NCBI GenBank assembly: GCA_017304475.1
Contig: JAFKKV010000013.1
Coordinates: forward strand, 248,001 to 312,000
Length of the DNA stretch: 64,000 nt
DNA from: Hyphomicrobiales bacterium
Lineage (GTDB): Bacteria; Pseudomonadota; Alphaproteobacteria; Rhizobiales; Phreatobacteraceae
Direction of reading: 5' to 3'
Under the pieces are notes generated by a model. It saw only the letters and a program-made list of their open reading frames with translations, had not been told where the DNA came from and made no database searches. This document shows positions 34,344-42,797 of this stretch, piece by piece. Each line of letters starts with the position of its first letter. The first letter of the stretch is position 1. The translations under genes and the position numbers were made by a program.

Positions 34344-34868
34344 ATGACCGAAACCAGCAATCCACGCGGCGAGGTCAAGGTCTTCGGGCCCGATGCCTCG
34401 CCGAGCTATTGGCAGCCGGTGCCGGCCAACGGCTTTGTCCAATGCATCCTGAACCCGCAGAGCATCGAGAGCGCGGCCCGTTTCGCCATGGGCACCCAGA
34501 CGATAGCGCCACGCAGCCATATCCGCGAGCATACCCATGACCGGCACGAAGAGGTGATCCATGTCACCGCCGGCCGCGGCTTCGCGCGGATCGACGGCGT
34601 CGACCAGCCGATCGAAACGGGCTCGACCGTGTTCATCGGTTTCGACCGCAAGCACGGCTTCGTCAATCCGGAGGCCGAGCCGCTGACCTTCGTCTGGTTC
34701 ATGATGCCGGGCGGGCTGGAGGATTTCTTCGCCCAGATCGGCCGGCCGAGGACTCCGGGCGACCATGCGCCCGAGCCCTTTCCGCGTCCCGACAACGTCG
34801 CCGAGATCGAGCGACGCACGGTGTTCGGCTGGGCCGATCCCAGCCACAATCCCGGAGCCAAGTCATGA
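34344..34868 (+). CDS. cupin domain-containing protein
   Basis: The 174-residue protein contains one cupin barrel. The first motif HIREHTHDRHEEVIHVTAGRGFARIDG supplies His, His and Glu metal ligands, and the second motif includes RKHGFVNPEAEPLTFVWFMMPGG. It begins 12 bases after the oxidase gene and its stop overlaps the NIPSNAP gene by four bases. It could be a small dioxygenase, isomerase or metabolite-binding protein acting on the oxidase product; no specific function can be assigned. Confidence 0.85.
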   Translation: MTETSNPRGEVKVFGPDASPSYWQPVPANGFVQCILNPQSIESAARFAMGTQTIAPRSHIREHTHDRHEEVIHVTAGRGFARIDGVDQPIETGSTVFIGFDRKHGFVNPEAEPLTFVWFMMPGGLEDFFAQIGRPRTPGDHAPEPFPRPDNVAEIERRTVFGWADPSHNPGAKS

Positions 34869-35194
34869 TCGTCCAAGGCATGATCGTGGAAGAACGCGAC
34901 TACCGCATCAAGGCCGGCCGGACCGCCGAATTCGTCGGCCTTTATGAGGAGCACGGCCTGCCGATCCAGCTCGAGCTGCTCGGCACCTTCCACGGCTATT
35001 TCATCTCCGAGGTCGGCGAACTCAACCATGTCGTGGCGCTGTGGTCCTACCAGAGCCTCGACGACCGCCAGGCGCGGCGAGACCGGATGATGGCCGACCC
35101 GCGCTGGAAGGATTACCTGAAGCGCGTCGACGGTCTGATCGACACCCAGCAGAACCGCTTCCTGAGGCCGACACGGTTTTCGCCGATCCGCTAG
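34865..35194 (+). CDS. NIPSNAP family protein
   Basis: The 109-residue protein is a dimeric alpha/beta-barrel (ferredoxin-like) member. Motifs include MIVEERDYRIKAGRTAEFVGLYEEHGLPIQLELLGTFHGYFISEVGELNHVVALWSYQSLDDR, and RRDRMMADPRWKDYL. NIPSNAP proteins are small and functionally obscure; in bacteria they often sit in catabolic operons. The ATG overlaps the cupin stop (ATGA). After its stop a 211-base gap holds a short inverted repeat (TGACA-6-TGTCA, 35262-35277) before the transporter gene. Confidence 0.85.
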   Translation: MIVQGMIVEERDYRIKAGRTAEFVGLYEEHGLPIQLELLGTFHGYFISEVGELNHVVALWSYQSLDDRQARRDRMMADPRWKDYLKRVDGLIDTQQNRFLRPTRFSPIR

Positions 35195-35405
35195 CCACCG
35201 GCGACCGCCGTCGCGCCCGGCGACGACGGCCGTATGCCGATGCAGGCCAATACCGCTCATATGACAGCTTATTGTCAGCTTCGGGGCCATACCATCAGCG
35301 CGAAACAGGACGGCACGCGCAGATCCTGCTGGCCCCGCAAATCCCGCGTCGACAGCAGTCCATGCCAAAGGCCGCCCAAAGCAAGAATGCAGCCGGGAGG
35401 CAGGG

Positions 35406-36821
35406 ATGCTGGCGAACAATCCAGGCGTGGGCCATGAGCCCATGAACGCCGCGCGGCCGGCGCTTCAGGGCGAAGCGGCGCAGATCCCGGCAGGCCGGGA
35501 ACGCTTCTGGCCGGAGGGATGGTGGCGGATCGTCGATTTCCGCATCGGGATCATCCCCCTTCCCGTCTACATTCTCCTGGTCGGGATCATTGCTGCGCTG
35601 ACCTATACCGGCGAGATCAAGTCCGACGGGCCGACCATGATCGTGGTGCTGGTGCTCGGCGGCTTCACCTGCGCCGAGATCGGCAAGCGCCTGCCGGTGC
35701 TGCGCAGCATCGGGGCGGGAGCGATCTTCGCCACCTTCATCCCCTCGGCGCTAGCCTATTACCACCTGATCCCGCCGAAGATCGAAAGCTCGATCGTCGA
35801 ATTCACCAAGGCGACCAATTTTCTCTACATCTTCATCGCCTGCATCATCGTCGGCAGCATTCTCGGCATGGACCGGCAGGTGCTGATCAAGGGCTTCCTG
35901 AAGATCTTCATTCCGCTCGGCCTCGGCTCGATCGCCGCGGCGATCGTCGGCACGACGGTCGGGACATTGCTCGGCCTCGGCACCTATCACACCTTCTTCT
36001 ACGTCGTGGTGCCGATCATGGCCGGCGGCGTCGGCGAAGGCGCCATTCCGCTGTCGATCGGCTATGCCACCATCCTGAACATTCCGCAGGGCGAGGTTTT
36101 CGCCCAGGTCCTGCCACCGGTCATGCTCGGCAGCCTGACCGCCATCCTGCTCGCCGGCACGCTCAATTTCGTCGGCAAGAAATACCCGCATCTGACCGGC
36201 GAGGGACGCCTGCAACCCGGCGAACATGACGACATGGACCTGAGCGCGGCACAGGACCGCGTCGAGGGCGAACATGGCATCGGCAGCAGCATCGATGTCG
36301 GCACCATCGCCGCGGCAGGGCTGACCGCGATCACGCTCTATCTGCTCGGCGTGCTGTGCAATCACCTGTTCGGCCTGCCGGCACCGGTCGCCATGCTGTT
36401 CCTGGCGGTCGCGGCGAAACTCACCAGCGCGGTCTCGCCGCATCTGCAGCAGGGCGGCCTGATCGTCTTCCGCTTCGTCCAGACGACGATGACCTATCCC
36501 CTGCTGTTCGCCATCGGCGTCTCGCTGACGCCCTGGGACAAGCTGGTGGCGGCCTTCCACCTCTCCAATGTCATCACCATCGCATCGACCGTCGTCACAC
36601 TCATGGCGACCGGCTTTTTCGTCGGCCGCGCGATGAACATGTATCCGATCGAAACGGCCATCGTGAACGCCTGCCACAGCGGCCAGGGCGGCACCGGCGA
36701 CGTAGCGATCCTGACGGCCGCCAACCGCATGCAGTTGATGCCCTTCGCCCAGATCGCCACCCGGATCGGCGGCGCCATCACGGTCACCACCGTGCTGCTG
36801 ATCCTCGGTTCCCTCAAGTGA
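35406..36821 (+). CDS. 2-hydroxycarboxylate transporter family protein (CitS/MaeN-like symporter)
   Basis: The 471-residue secondary transporter has about eleven hydrophobic helices and the two GGxG reentrant-loop motifs that define the 2HCT family. MAGGVGEGAIPLS lies at ~205 and CHSGQGGTGDVAILTAANR at ~423. Family members carry citrate, malate or lactate with Na+ or H+. The N-terminal 35 residues are hydrophilic. GGGAGG five bases before the ATG supports the start. Its place after the oxidase-cupin-NIPSNAP genes suggests uptake of a hydroxy acid used or made by them. Confidence 0.92.
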   Translation: MLANNPGVGHEPMNAARPALQGEAAQIPAGRERFWPEGWWRIVDFRIGIIPLPVYILLVGIIAALTYTGEIKSDGPTMIVVLVLGGFTCAEIGKRLPVLRSIGAGAIFATFIPSALAYYHLIPPKIESSIVEFTKATNFLYIFIACIIVGSILGMDRQVLIKGFLKIFIPLGLGSIAAAIVGTTVGTLLGLGTYHTFFYVVVPIMAGGVGEGAIPLSIGYATILNIPQGEVFAQVLPPVMLGSLTAILLAGTLNFVGKKYPHLTGEGRLQPGEHDDMDLSAAQDRVEGEHGIGSSIDVGTIAAAGLTAITLYLLGVLCNHLFGLPAPVAMLFLAVAAKLTSAVSPHLQQGGLIVFRFVQTTMTYPLLFAIGVSLTPWDKLVAAFHLSNVITIASTVVTLMATGFFVGRAMNMYPIETAIVNACHSGQGGTGDVAILTAANRMQLMPFAQIATRIGGAITVTTVLLILGSLK

Positions 36822-36827
36822 GCCAGG

Positions 36828-36851
36828 CGGCCGGGCCGCCCTGCCCGGCCG
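36828..36851. terminator. probable bidirectional terminator between convergent genes
   Basis: CGGCCGGGC, six bases, then GCCCGGCCG form a perfect 9-bp GC-only stem in the 33-base gap between the transporter and the aldo/keto reductase gene. No T-tract is present. Confidence 0.5.
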
Positions 36852-36854
36852 AGC

Positions 36855-37835
36855 TCATTTGAAACCCATCACCGCATGCGGCACATAGGCGCTTTCGAGA
36901 TCGGCAACCTCTTCCGGGCTGAGCTTCACCGCCAGCGCCGCCGCGGCATCGTCGAGATGATGCGGCTTAGTGGCGCCGACGATCGGCGCGGTGACGCCTG
37001 ATTTCTGCAGCACCCAGGCGAGCGCGACCTGGGCGCGCGGCAGGCCGCGTGCCTTGGCGAGCCTGGTCACCGCCTCGACCACCCGGCGGTCGGCCTCGGC
37101 GGTCGCGGCATAAAGCGTCTTGCCGAATTCATCGGTCTCGGAGCGGGCACTCGCCTCGTCCCAATCACGGGTCAGCCGGCCGCGGGCGAGCGGGCTCCAC
37201 GGGATGACGCCAATGCCCTCCTCGCGGCAGAGCGGCAGCATTTCGCGCTCCTCCTCGCGATAGAGCAGGTTCAGATAGTTCTGCATGGTCGAAAAGCGCG
37301 TCCAGCCGTTGAGCCTGGAGACGTAGAGCGCCTTGGCGAACTGCCAGGCATGCATGGAGGAGGCGCCGATATAGCGCGCCTTGCCCGCCTTCACGACGTC
37401 GTGCAGCGCCTCCAGCGTCTCCTCGATCGGCGTCTGATAGTCGAACCGGTGGATCTGGTAGAGGTCGACATAGTCGGTGCCCAGGCGGCGCAGGCTCGCG
37501 TCGATCTCGGTCATGATCGCCTTGCGCGACAGGCCCGCACCGTTCGGACCGGCATGCATGCGGTTGAACACCTTGGTCGCGATGACGACCTCTTCGCGCC
37601 GGGCGAAATCCTTCAGCGCGCGGCCGACGATCTCCTCGCTGGAGCCGTCCGAATAGACATTGGCGGTGTCGAAGAAATTGAAGCCGAGATCGAGCGCCTT
37701 GCGGATGAAGGGGCGGCTCTCCTCCTCGCCCATCGACCAGGGATGGTTGCCACGCTCCGGCGCGCCATAGCTCATGCAGCCGAGGCAGAGGCGGGACACG
37801 TCGAGGCCGGTGCGGCCGAGTTTCACATAATCCAT
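36855..37835 (-). CDS. aldo/keto reductase
   Basis: The 326-residue TIM-barrel oxidoreductase has the catalytic tetrad spread over FFDTANVYSDGSSEEIVGRALKDF (Asp and Tyr), VVIATKVF (Lys) and YQIHRFDYQTPIEETLEAL (His). The NADPH-binding end is GATKPHHLDDAAAALAVKLSPEEVADLE. The start at 37835 begins MDYVKLGRTGLDVSRLCLGCMSYG with AGGAG upstream. The subgroup resembles YajO/Tas-type reductases of aldehydes or methylglyoxal. Convergent with the 2HCT transporter and downstream of a DUF3422 gene; no specific pathway is implied. Confidence 0.92.
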   Translation of the reverse strand: MDYVKLGRTGLDVSRLCLGCMSYGAPERGNHPWSMGEEESRPFIRKALDLGFNFFDTANVYSDGSSEEIVGRALKDFARREEVVIATKVFNRMHAGPNGAGLSRKAIMTEIDASLRRLGTDYVDLYQIHRFDYQTPIEETLEALHDVVKAGKARYIGASSMHAWQFAKALYVSRLNGWTRFSTMQNYLNLLYREEEREMLPLCREEGIGVIPWSPLARGRLTRDWDEASARSETDEFGKTLYAATAEADRRVVEAVTRLAKARGLPRAQVALAWVLQKSGVTAPIVGATKPHHLDDAAAALAVKLSPEEVADLESAYVPHAVMGFK

Positions 37836-37908
37836 GACAAAGCTCCTGGTGCCAGCGTGGTCTGCAATAGCCGAAGCGGCGGCGCGGGAGAATGCCGGCC
37901 AGCAGCGG

Positions 37909-39234
37909 TCAGGAATGCTTGCCCGCTTCGCCGGCGCCGTCCGGGTCGCCATGCGAGCGGCGGATGCGGCGGACCAGCCAGGCTACCGCCAGCACCACGA
38001 GCGGCAATGCGGCGGCGGTCGCGACCGTCGGGTCGAGACTGACCAGATGGGCATCCTTGGCTCCCTTGAAGAGGTAGCCGAGCAACCCGAGCACGTAATA
38101 GGAGACAGCCGCGACCGAGAGGCCCTCGACGGTCTGCTGCAGACGCAGTTGCATGCGGCCGCGATCGGCCATGGATTGCAGCAGCGCCTTGTTCTGCTGC
38201 TCCATCTCGATATCGACCCGGGTGCGCAGCAGATTGGAGGCGCGCGCGAGCTTCGTGGAGAGCTCGGCCTGGCGCTCGGCGACCGTCTGGCAGGTGCGCA
38301 CCGCAGGCGCGAGCCGGCGGTCGAGGAAACCGATCCAGGTGGAGAAATTGTCGACCGGCATTTCGCCGATGACGCCGAGTCGCGAGCGGACCAGTGCGTC
38401 ATAGGCGCGCGTCGCGCCGAACCGGAAGCTCGACACCGCCGCCTCGGCCTCCAGCTCGGCCGCCTGGGCGACCAGCGTCTCGAGCAGAGCGGCATTGCTG
38501 TCGAGCCCGGTGGTGGTGGTCATGCGCAGGGCGACACGCACCAGTTCCTGTTCGATGCGGCCGACGATCGGCGCGGCCCGCTGCGCCTCCGGCAGGCCGA
38601 GCAGAGCGAAGCAGCGATAGGTCTCGACCTCCAGCAGGCGCTGGACCAGGGCGCCGGCGAGCGACGGGTTGAGCGCGCGGTCGATCACCAGGATGCGGGT
38701 GGCGCCGCGGGCGTCCTGGCGGAAGTCCGTGACGATCAGCGCGGCGCCGTCATGCACGGCGGAAACACAGAGCGAGACCGGGTCGAACAGCGCGGCCCAT
38801 TCGGCCGCGAGACCGTCACCCTTGACGACGGCGAGGTCGATCGCGACCAGCAAGGGGCCGGGAGCAGCGAGTGCCGCGCCAAGCGGCGAGCCTTCGCCGA
38901 CCGGCCAGGAAAACGGCTCGGACCCGGTCTGGGCAATGTCCCAGCCATAGGTGGAAAACTCGCTGTGGCGCTCCCAGCGGAGCCTCGCCGCGGCAAGGTT
39001 CGCGCGGTGAAAATTTGCGTCGGGCAGCGGGACCGCCGTGCCGGCGGCCTGGCACCAGGCGGCGAGCGCCGCGCGCTCGTCCGCCACCGGCATGGCGCGC
39101 GTCGTGAAGGCCTGGTGCAGCACCCGGCGCGGCGTGTCGATGGCCTGGAACGGCCGGGCGTGCAGTTCGTCCAGGACCTGGCGGCGAAGCGGGTGCTGTT
39201 CGATTTCGGGCAGTGCCAAAGTCACGGAGGTCAT
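37909..39234 (-). CDS. DUF3422 family membrane protein
   Basis: The 441-residue protein begins ALPEIEQHPLRRQVLDELHARPFQAIDTPRRVLHQAF, the family signature. A coiled-coil-prone central region (AELEAEAAVSSF..., RQAELSTKLARASNLLRTRVDIEMEQQNKALLQSMADRGRMQ) leads to two C-terminal transmembrane helices (VAAVSYYVLGLLGYLF and AAALPLVVLAVAWLV). The topology, a large soluble domain anchored at the C-terminus, resembles CorA-like or stress-related membrane proteins, but no function is known. It lies 73 bases upstream of the aldo/keto reductase on the same strand. Confidence 0.85.
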   Translation of the reverse strand: MTSVTLALPEIEQHPLRRQVLDELHARPFQAIDTPRRVLHQAFTTRAMPVADERAALAAWCQAAGTAVPLPDANFHRANLAAARLRWERHSEFSTYGWDIAQTGSEPFSWPVGEGSPLGAALAAPGPLLVAIDLAVVKGDGLAAEWAALFDPVSLCVSAVHDGAALIVTDFRQDARGATRILVIDRALNPSLAGALVQRLLEVETYRCFALLGLPEAQRAAPIVGRIEQELVRVALRMTTTTGLDSNAALLETLVAQAAELEAEAAVSSFRFGATRAYDALVRSRLGVIGEMPVDNFSTWIGFLDRRLAPAVRTCQTVAERQAELSTKLARASNLLRTRVDIEMEQQNKALLQSMADRGRMQLRLQQTVEGLSVAAVSYYVLGLLGYLFKGAKDAHLVSLDPTVATAAALPLVVLAVAWLVRRIRRSHGDPDGAGEAGKHS

Positions 39235-39459
39235 CACCGGTTGGCTGCGATCAGGGCCATCAAGTCTAGCCAGCCGGCGTGACGAGCGGCCCTCCGGTGC
39301 ATCACGGAGGGATGACAGGGCGGCAGGCCGCAAGACGCGCATGCCGGAGGCCTTGGAACGCGGTTGGCTGAGGTTGGAATACCGGATGAAATCGCACGCC
39401 GCCGGTCATCCAACTGAGGCGGCACGTGAACCATCGCCTTACCTTGAAGGTGCGCGCCT

Positions 39460-39508
39460 GAACCGCCGCTCTTTACCTCTCCCCGCCGGGGAGAGGTAAA
39501 GGCGGTTC
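39460..39508. terminator. long hairpin in the 342-base gap
   Basis: CTTTACCTCTCCCC-GCC-GGGGAGAGGTAAAG is a perfect 14-bp stem (39471-39501), further extended by GAACCGCC and GGCGGTTC outside a small bulge. It lies between the divergently placed DUF3422 start and the 3' end of the M20 gene, so it can serve as terminator of the latter on the minus strand. A second short hairpin (CAAGGCC-GAG-GGCCTTG) is at 39543-39559. The rest of the gap holds nothing I recognise. Confidence 0.55.
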
Positions 39509-39576
39509 GGCCTCAAGCAAGCGCCTCGAAGCCCGGCATGCCCAAGGCCGAGGGCCTTGCCACCGAAGCAACCGGC

Positions 39577-41010
39577 TCAAGCCCCCATCCTGGTATAGTC
39601 CGCGACCAGGTGCAGCGTCGCGCGCAGGCCGGTGAGCAGGCCCTTCTCGTCGACCCGGAAGCGCGGCGAATGGTTGGGCGCGGCCTGGGCCAGCGGCACG
39701 TCCGGACCGGTCACGCCGACGAAATAGAAGAAGCCGGGCGCGACATTGGCGAAGAAGGGGAAGTCCTCGCTGGCGCTGATCCGCTCGACCTGGACGGCCT
39801 TGCCGCCGGTGACGCGGGCAAGCGTCGGCGCCGAAGCCTGGGTCAGGGCGACATTGTTGATCAGCGGCGGATAGCCGGTCGGGTCCCAGATCACCTCGGC
39901 CTTGCCGCGCATGCCCTCGGCGGTATGCTCGGCGATCTCCTTGACCCGGCGCATGATGGTCAGCCGCTGCTCGGCATTGAAGGTGCGCAGCGTGCCTTCC
40001 ATCTCGGCCCGATCCGGCACGATATTGCGCCTGACGCCGCCCTTGAACACCCCGACGGTGAGGACTGCCGGATCGGTGAAGATATTGGTTTCGCGGCTGA
40101 CCACCGTCTGCAGGTTGGACACGATGGCGGAACCGATGACGATCGGGTCGACGCCGGCCCAGGGGATGGCGCCATGGGTCTGGCGGCCGGACACCTGGAT
40201 GCGGAAGCTGTCGGAGCTCGCCATGGTGGCGCCGGGCCGGAAGCCGATCATGCCGACCGGCATGGCGCTGGAGACGTGCAGGCCGAACACCACGTCGGGT
40301 TTCGGATCGGCCATGGCGCCCTGGTCGACCATGACGCGGGCGCCGCCCACCTCGAAATTCGGCAAGCCCTCCTCGGCCGGCTGGAACAGGAGCTTGATGG
40401 TGCCGCGCAGCTCGCTTTTCATGCCGGCGAGCACTTCGGCCGCCGCCATCAGGATGGCGACGTGGCAGTCATGGCCGCAGGCATGCATGACGCCGACCTC
40501 CTCGCCGCCCCATTGGGTGCGGAGTTTGGAGGCGAAGGGCAGGTCGACCTCTTCGGCCACCGGCAGCGCGTCCATGTCGGCGCGCAGCGCCACCACCGGA
40601 CCGTCGCCGGCACCGCCACGCAGCAGCGCCACGATGCCGGTCTTGGCGACGCCCTCGCGCACCTCGTAGCCGAGCTCCTTGAGATGTTTGGCGACCAGGG
40701 CCGCGGTGCGGACCTCCTGATTGCCGAGTTCCGGATTGGCGTGGATATCGCGGCGCCAGGCGATCATCCTGGCCTCGATGGCGCCCGCCGCCTGGTCGAG
40801 CCGGCCATGGATCGGCCTGACGGCGCCGGCCTGAACCGCGGGCGCCTGCGCCAGAACCGGACCGATGCCGGCGGCTGTGCCCGAAGCAAGGGCCGCGCAG
40901 CAGGCGCAGGCGCCGGCCAAAAGGCCACGCCGGCTGAGCCCGGCCGGCTCGACCGCCTCGGAGACGAAACGCTGCGGCTGAGGTGTCGGCTTCCAGAGGA
41001 AACGAGCCAT
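39577..41010 (-). CDS. M20D family amidohydrolase (hippurate hydrolase-like) with Tat signal
   Basis: The 477-residue metallopeptidase-family hydrolase has IHANPELGNQE, ALRADMDALPVAEE, MHACGHDCHVAIL and LFQPAEEG, which supply the metal and catalytic residues of N-acyl-amino-acid amidohydrolases. The dimerisation lid contains GRQTHGAIPWAGVDPIVIGSAIV. Residues 1-55 hold a twin-arginine signal, SRRGLLAGACACC, set about 25 residues from the N-terminus and ending near VLAQ, so the enzyme is exported folded. M20D enzymes are usually cytoplasmic, so export is a notable variation. It probably releases amino acids from N-acyl conjugates in the periplasm. Confidence 0.88.
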   Translation of the reverse strand: MARFLWKPTPQPQRFVSEAVEPAGLSRRGLLAGACACCAALASGTAAGIGPVLAQAPAVQAGAVRPIHGRLDQAAGAIEARMIAWRRDIHANPELGNQEVRTAALVAKHLKELGYEVREGVAKTGIVALLRGGAGDGPVVALRADMDALPVAEEVDLPFASKLRTQWGGEEVGVMHACGHDCHVAILMAAAEVLAGMKSELRGTIKLLFQPAEEGLPNFEVGGARVMVDQGAMADPKPDVVFGLHVSSAMPVGMIGFRPGATMASSDSFRIQVSGRQTHGAIPWAGVDPIVIGSAIVSNLQTVVSRETNIFTDPAVLTVGVFKGGVRRNIVPDRAEMEGTLRTFNAEQRLTIMRRVKEIAEHTAEGMRGKAEVIWDPTGYPPLINNVALTQASAPTLARVTGGKAVQVERISASEDFPFFANVAPGFFYFVGVTGPDVPLAQAAPNHSPRFRVDEKGLLTGLRATLHLVADYTRMGA

Positions 41011-41134
41011 GGCGGCCTCCCGGTAAGCGGGGCGATGTCCGATTCCGTCAGGCGGGATCCTGCCCCTTGCAGACCGGCAAGGCTCGCGCAGGCTAGACGC
41101 CCGCGCATCCGGATTTTCCGCTAGCCCGGCGAAT

Positions 41135-42793
41135 TTAGCCGAGACCGAAATCCTTGCGGGCGGCGGCCACCTCGGCTTCGTCCCAATAGCCGATCAGAAT
41201 GCCCGACTTGAGCTGAGCCGCCGGGCTATAGGCCTCGATCCGGCCGTCCGGCATGGTGATGCGGTTGTGGTCGGTCAGCGCCCAGCCGAGCAGCCACTCC
41301 TTCAGCCTGATGCGCTCGGCCTCGAAGTCCGGATCGTCGCCGAGATCACGGAACTCGTTCGGATCGTTCTCGAGATCATAGAGCATCGGCCGGAAGCCCG
41401 GCGCGTGGACATATTTGAAACGCCCGTCGAACAGCATGAACAGGCGGCATTCGGACGCCGCCCGGCCCAATGTCCGGCGCACGTCCTGCATGGAATAATC
41501 ATACTCCGAGATGACGAACTGGCGCCAGCCGGCGACCGGCTGCCCCAGAAGATGCGGCATCAGCGAGCGGCCCTCGACGATATGCCGGGGCACCTGGCCG
41601 CCGAAATAGTCGATGAAGGTCGCGGCGAGATCGATCGCCTCGACCAGGGCGTCGGAGACAGTGCCTCGGGTGGCATCGGCCTCGGGGGTGGGATCGACCA
41701 CGATCAGCGGCACCTTGACGCTCATCTCGTGGAACAGGTCCTTCTCGCCGAGCCAGTGGTCGCCGAGATAGTCGCCGTGATCGGCGGTGAAGACGATCAT
41801 CGTGCTATCGGTGAGCCCCTCCTCGTCGAGGAAACGGAACAGCAAGCCCAGCTGATCGTCGATCTGCCTGATGAGGCCCATATAGGCGGGGATCACCCGT
41901 CTGCGGACCTCTTCGCGCGAGAAGTTGCGCGACACCCGCATGTCCATGAAGGCGCCATAGACCGGATGCGGGTTCTGCTTTTCGCCGTCGGTCCGGATCG
42001 CCGGCTGGACGTCCTCGGCCGCATACATGTCGTGATAGGGCGCCGGCGCGATATAGGGCCAGTGCGGCTTGATATAGGAGAGATGCAGGCACCAGGGCCG
42101 GCCATCGCCCTTCGCCTCGCGAATGAAGTCCATCGCCCGGCGGGTCATGTAGGGTGTCTCGGAATGCTCGTCCGCCACCCGGGCCTGCTTGTCGCCATGG
42201 GCAAGCAGCCAGCCGTTCTGCGTGGTCCCATCCGGGGCCTCGCCGGAATTGGCCCAATCCTCCCAGGGGTTGCGCGCCGGATAGCCCTGGGCCTCGAGAT
42301 AGCTGTCGTAGCGCGGCCGCTCGGCGCCGGGACGGGTCGGATGCAGTCCGTCGTCCCGTTCATAGGGCTCGAAACCGCATTGGGCCGCCTCGACCCCGAT
42401 GATCGAATTCGGGTCGATGCCGAGCCTGGCCATGCCCTCGTCATCGGCCTTCATATGGGTCTTGCCGACAAGCACATTGCGCACGCCGAGGCGCTTCAGG
42501 TGTTCGCCGAGCGTCGGCTCGCCGACCCGCAGGGGAAAGTTGTTCCAGTTCGAGCCATGCGAGCGCATGTAGCGCCCGGTATAGAAGCTCATGCGCGAGG
42601 GGCCGCAGACCGGCGATTGGACATAGGCCCGGGAGAAGCGCACGCCGCGACGCGCCAGGGCGTCGATATTCGGTGTCGACAGCGTCCGATGGCCGGCGCA
42701 GCTCAGATAGTCGAAGCGGAGCTGGTCGCACATGATGAAGAGCACGTTCTTCGGTGCCGGCGCGCCCGGCTTGGCTGGATCGGATTGGGACAT
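41135..42793 (-). CDS. sulfatase-like hydrolase (phosphonate monoester hydrolase/arylsulfatase type)
   Basis: The 552-residue alkaline-phosphatase-superfamily enzyme has VLFIMCDQLRFDYL, where Asp23 is a metal ligand, and C-x-P-S-R (Cys63) in VCGPSRMSFYTGRY, the site converted to formylglycine. VGKTHMK and the downstream FTADHGDYLGDHWLGEKDLFHE complete the metal and substrate site. The layout, without a signal peptide, resembles cytoplasmic phosphonate monoester hydrolases of Rhizobium, which also act on sulfate and phosphate esters. It follows an orphan Bug receptor by four bases, suggesting uptake and cleavage of one substrate. A formylglycine-generating enzyme is not seen here. Confidence 0.9.
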   Translation of the reverse strand: MSQSDPAKPGAPAPKNVLFIMCDQLRFDYLSCAGHRTLSTPNIDALARRGVRFSRAYVQSPVCGPSRMSFYTGRYMRSHGSNWNNFPLRVGEPTLGEHLKRLGVRNVLVGKTHMKADDEGMARLGIDPNSIIGVEAAQCGFEPYERDDGLHPTRPGAERPRYDSYLEAQGYPARNPWEDWANSGEAPDGTTQNGWLLAHGDKQARVADEHSETPYMTRRAMDFIREAKGDGRPWCLHLSYIKPHWPYIAPAPYHDMYAAEDVQPAIRTDGEKQNPHPVYGAFMDMRVSRNFSREEVRRRVIPAYMGLIRQIDDQLGLLFRFLDEEGLTDSTMIVFTADHGDYLGDHWLGEKDLFHEMSVKVPLIVVDPTPEADATRGTVSDALVEAIDLAATFIDYFGGQVPRHIVEGRSLMPHLLGQPVAGWRQFVISEYDYSMQDVRRTLGRAASECRLFMLFDGRFKYVHAPGFRPMLYDLENDPNEFRDLGDDPDFEAERIRLKEWLLGWALTDHNRITMPDGRIEAYSPAAQLKSGILIGYWDEAEVAAARKDFGLG

Positions 42794-42797
42794 GCGG

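Noticed and set aside
35362..35445. Short ORF (MPKAAQSKN...) overlapping the 2HCT transporter start, considered as a leader peptide
   Set aside because: It has no ribosome site or regulatory residue run, and the transporter has its own strong GGGAGG.
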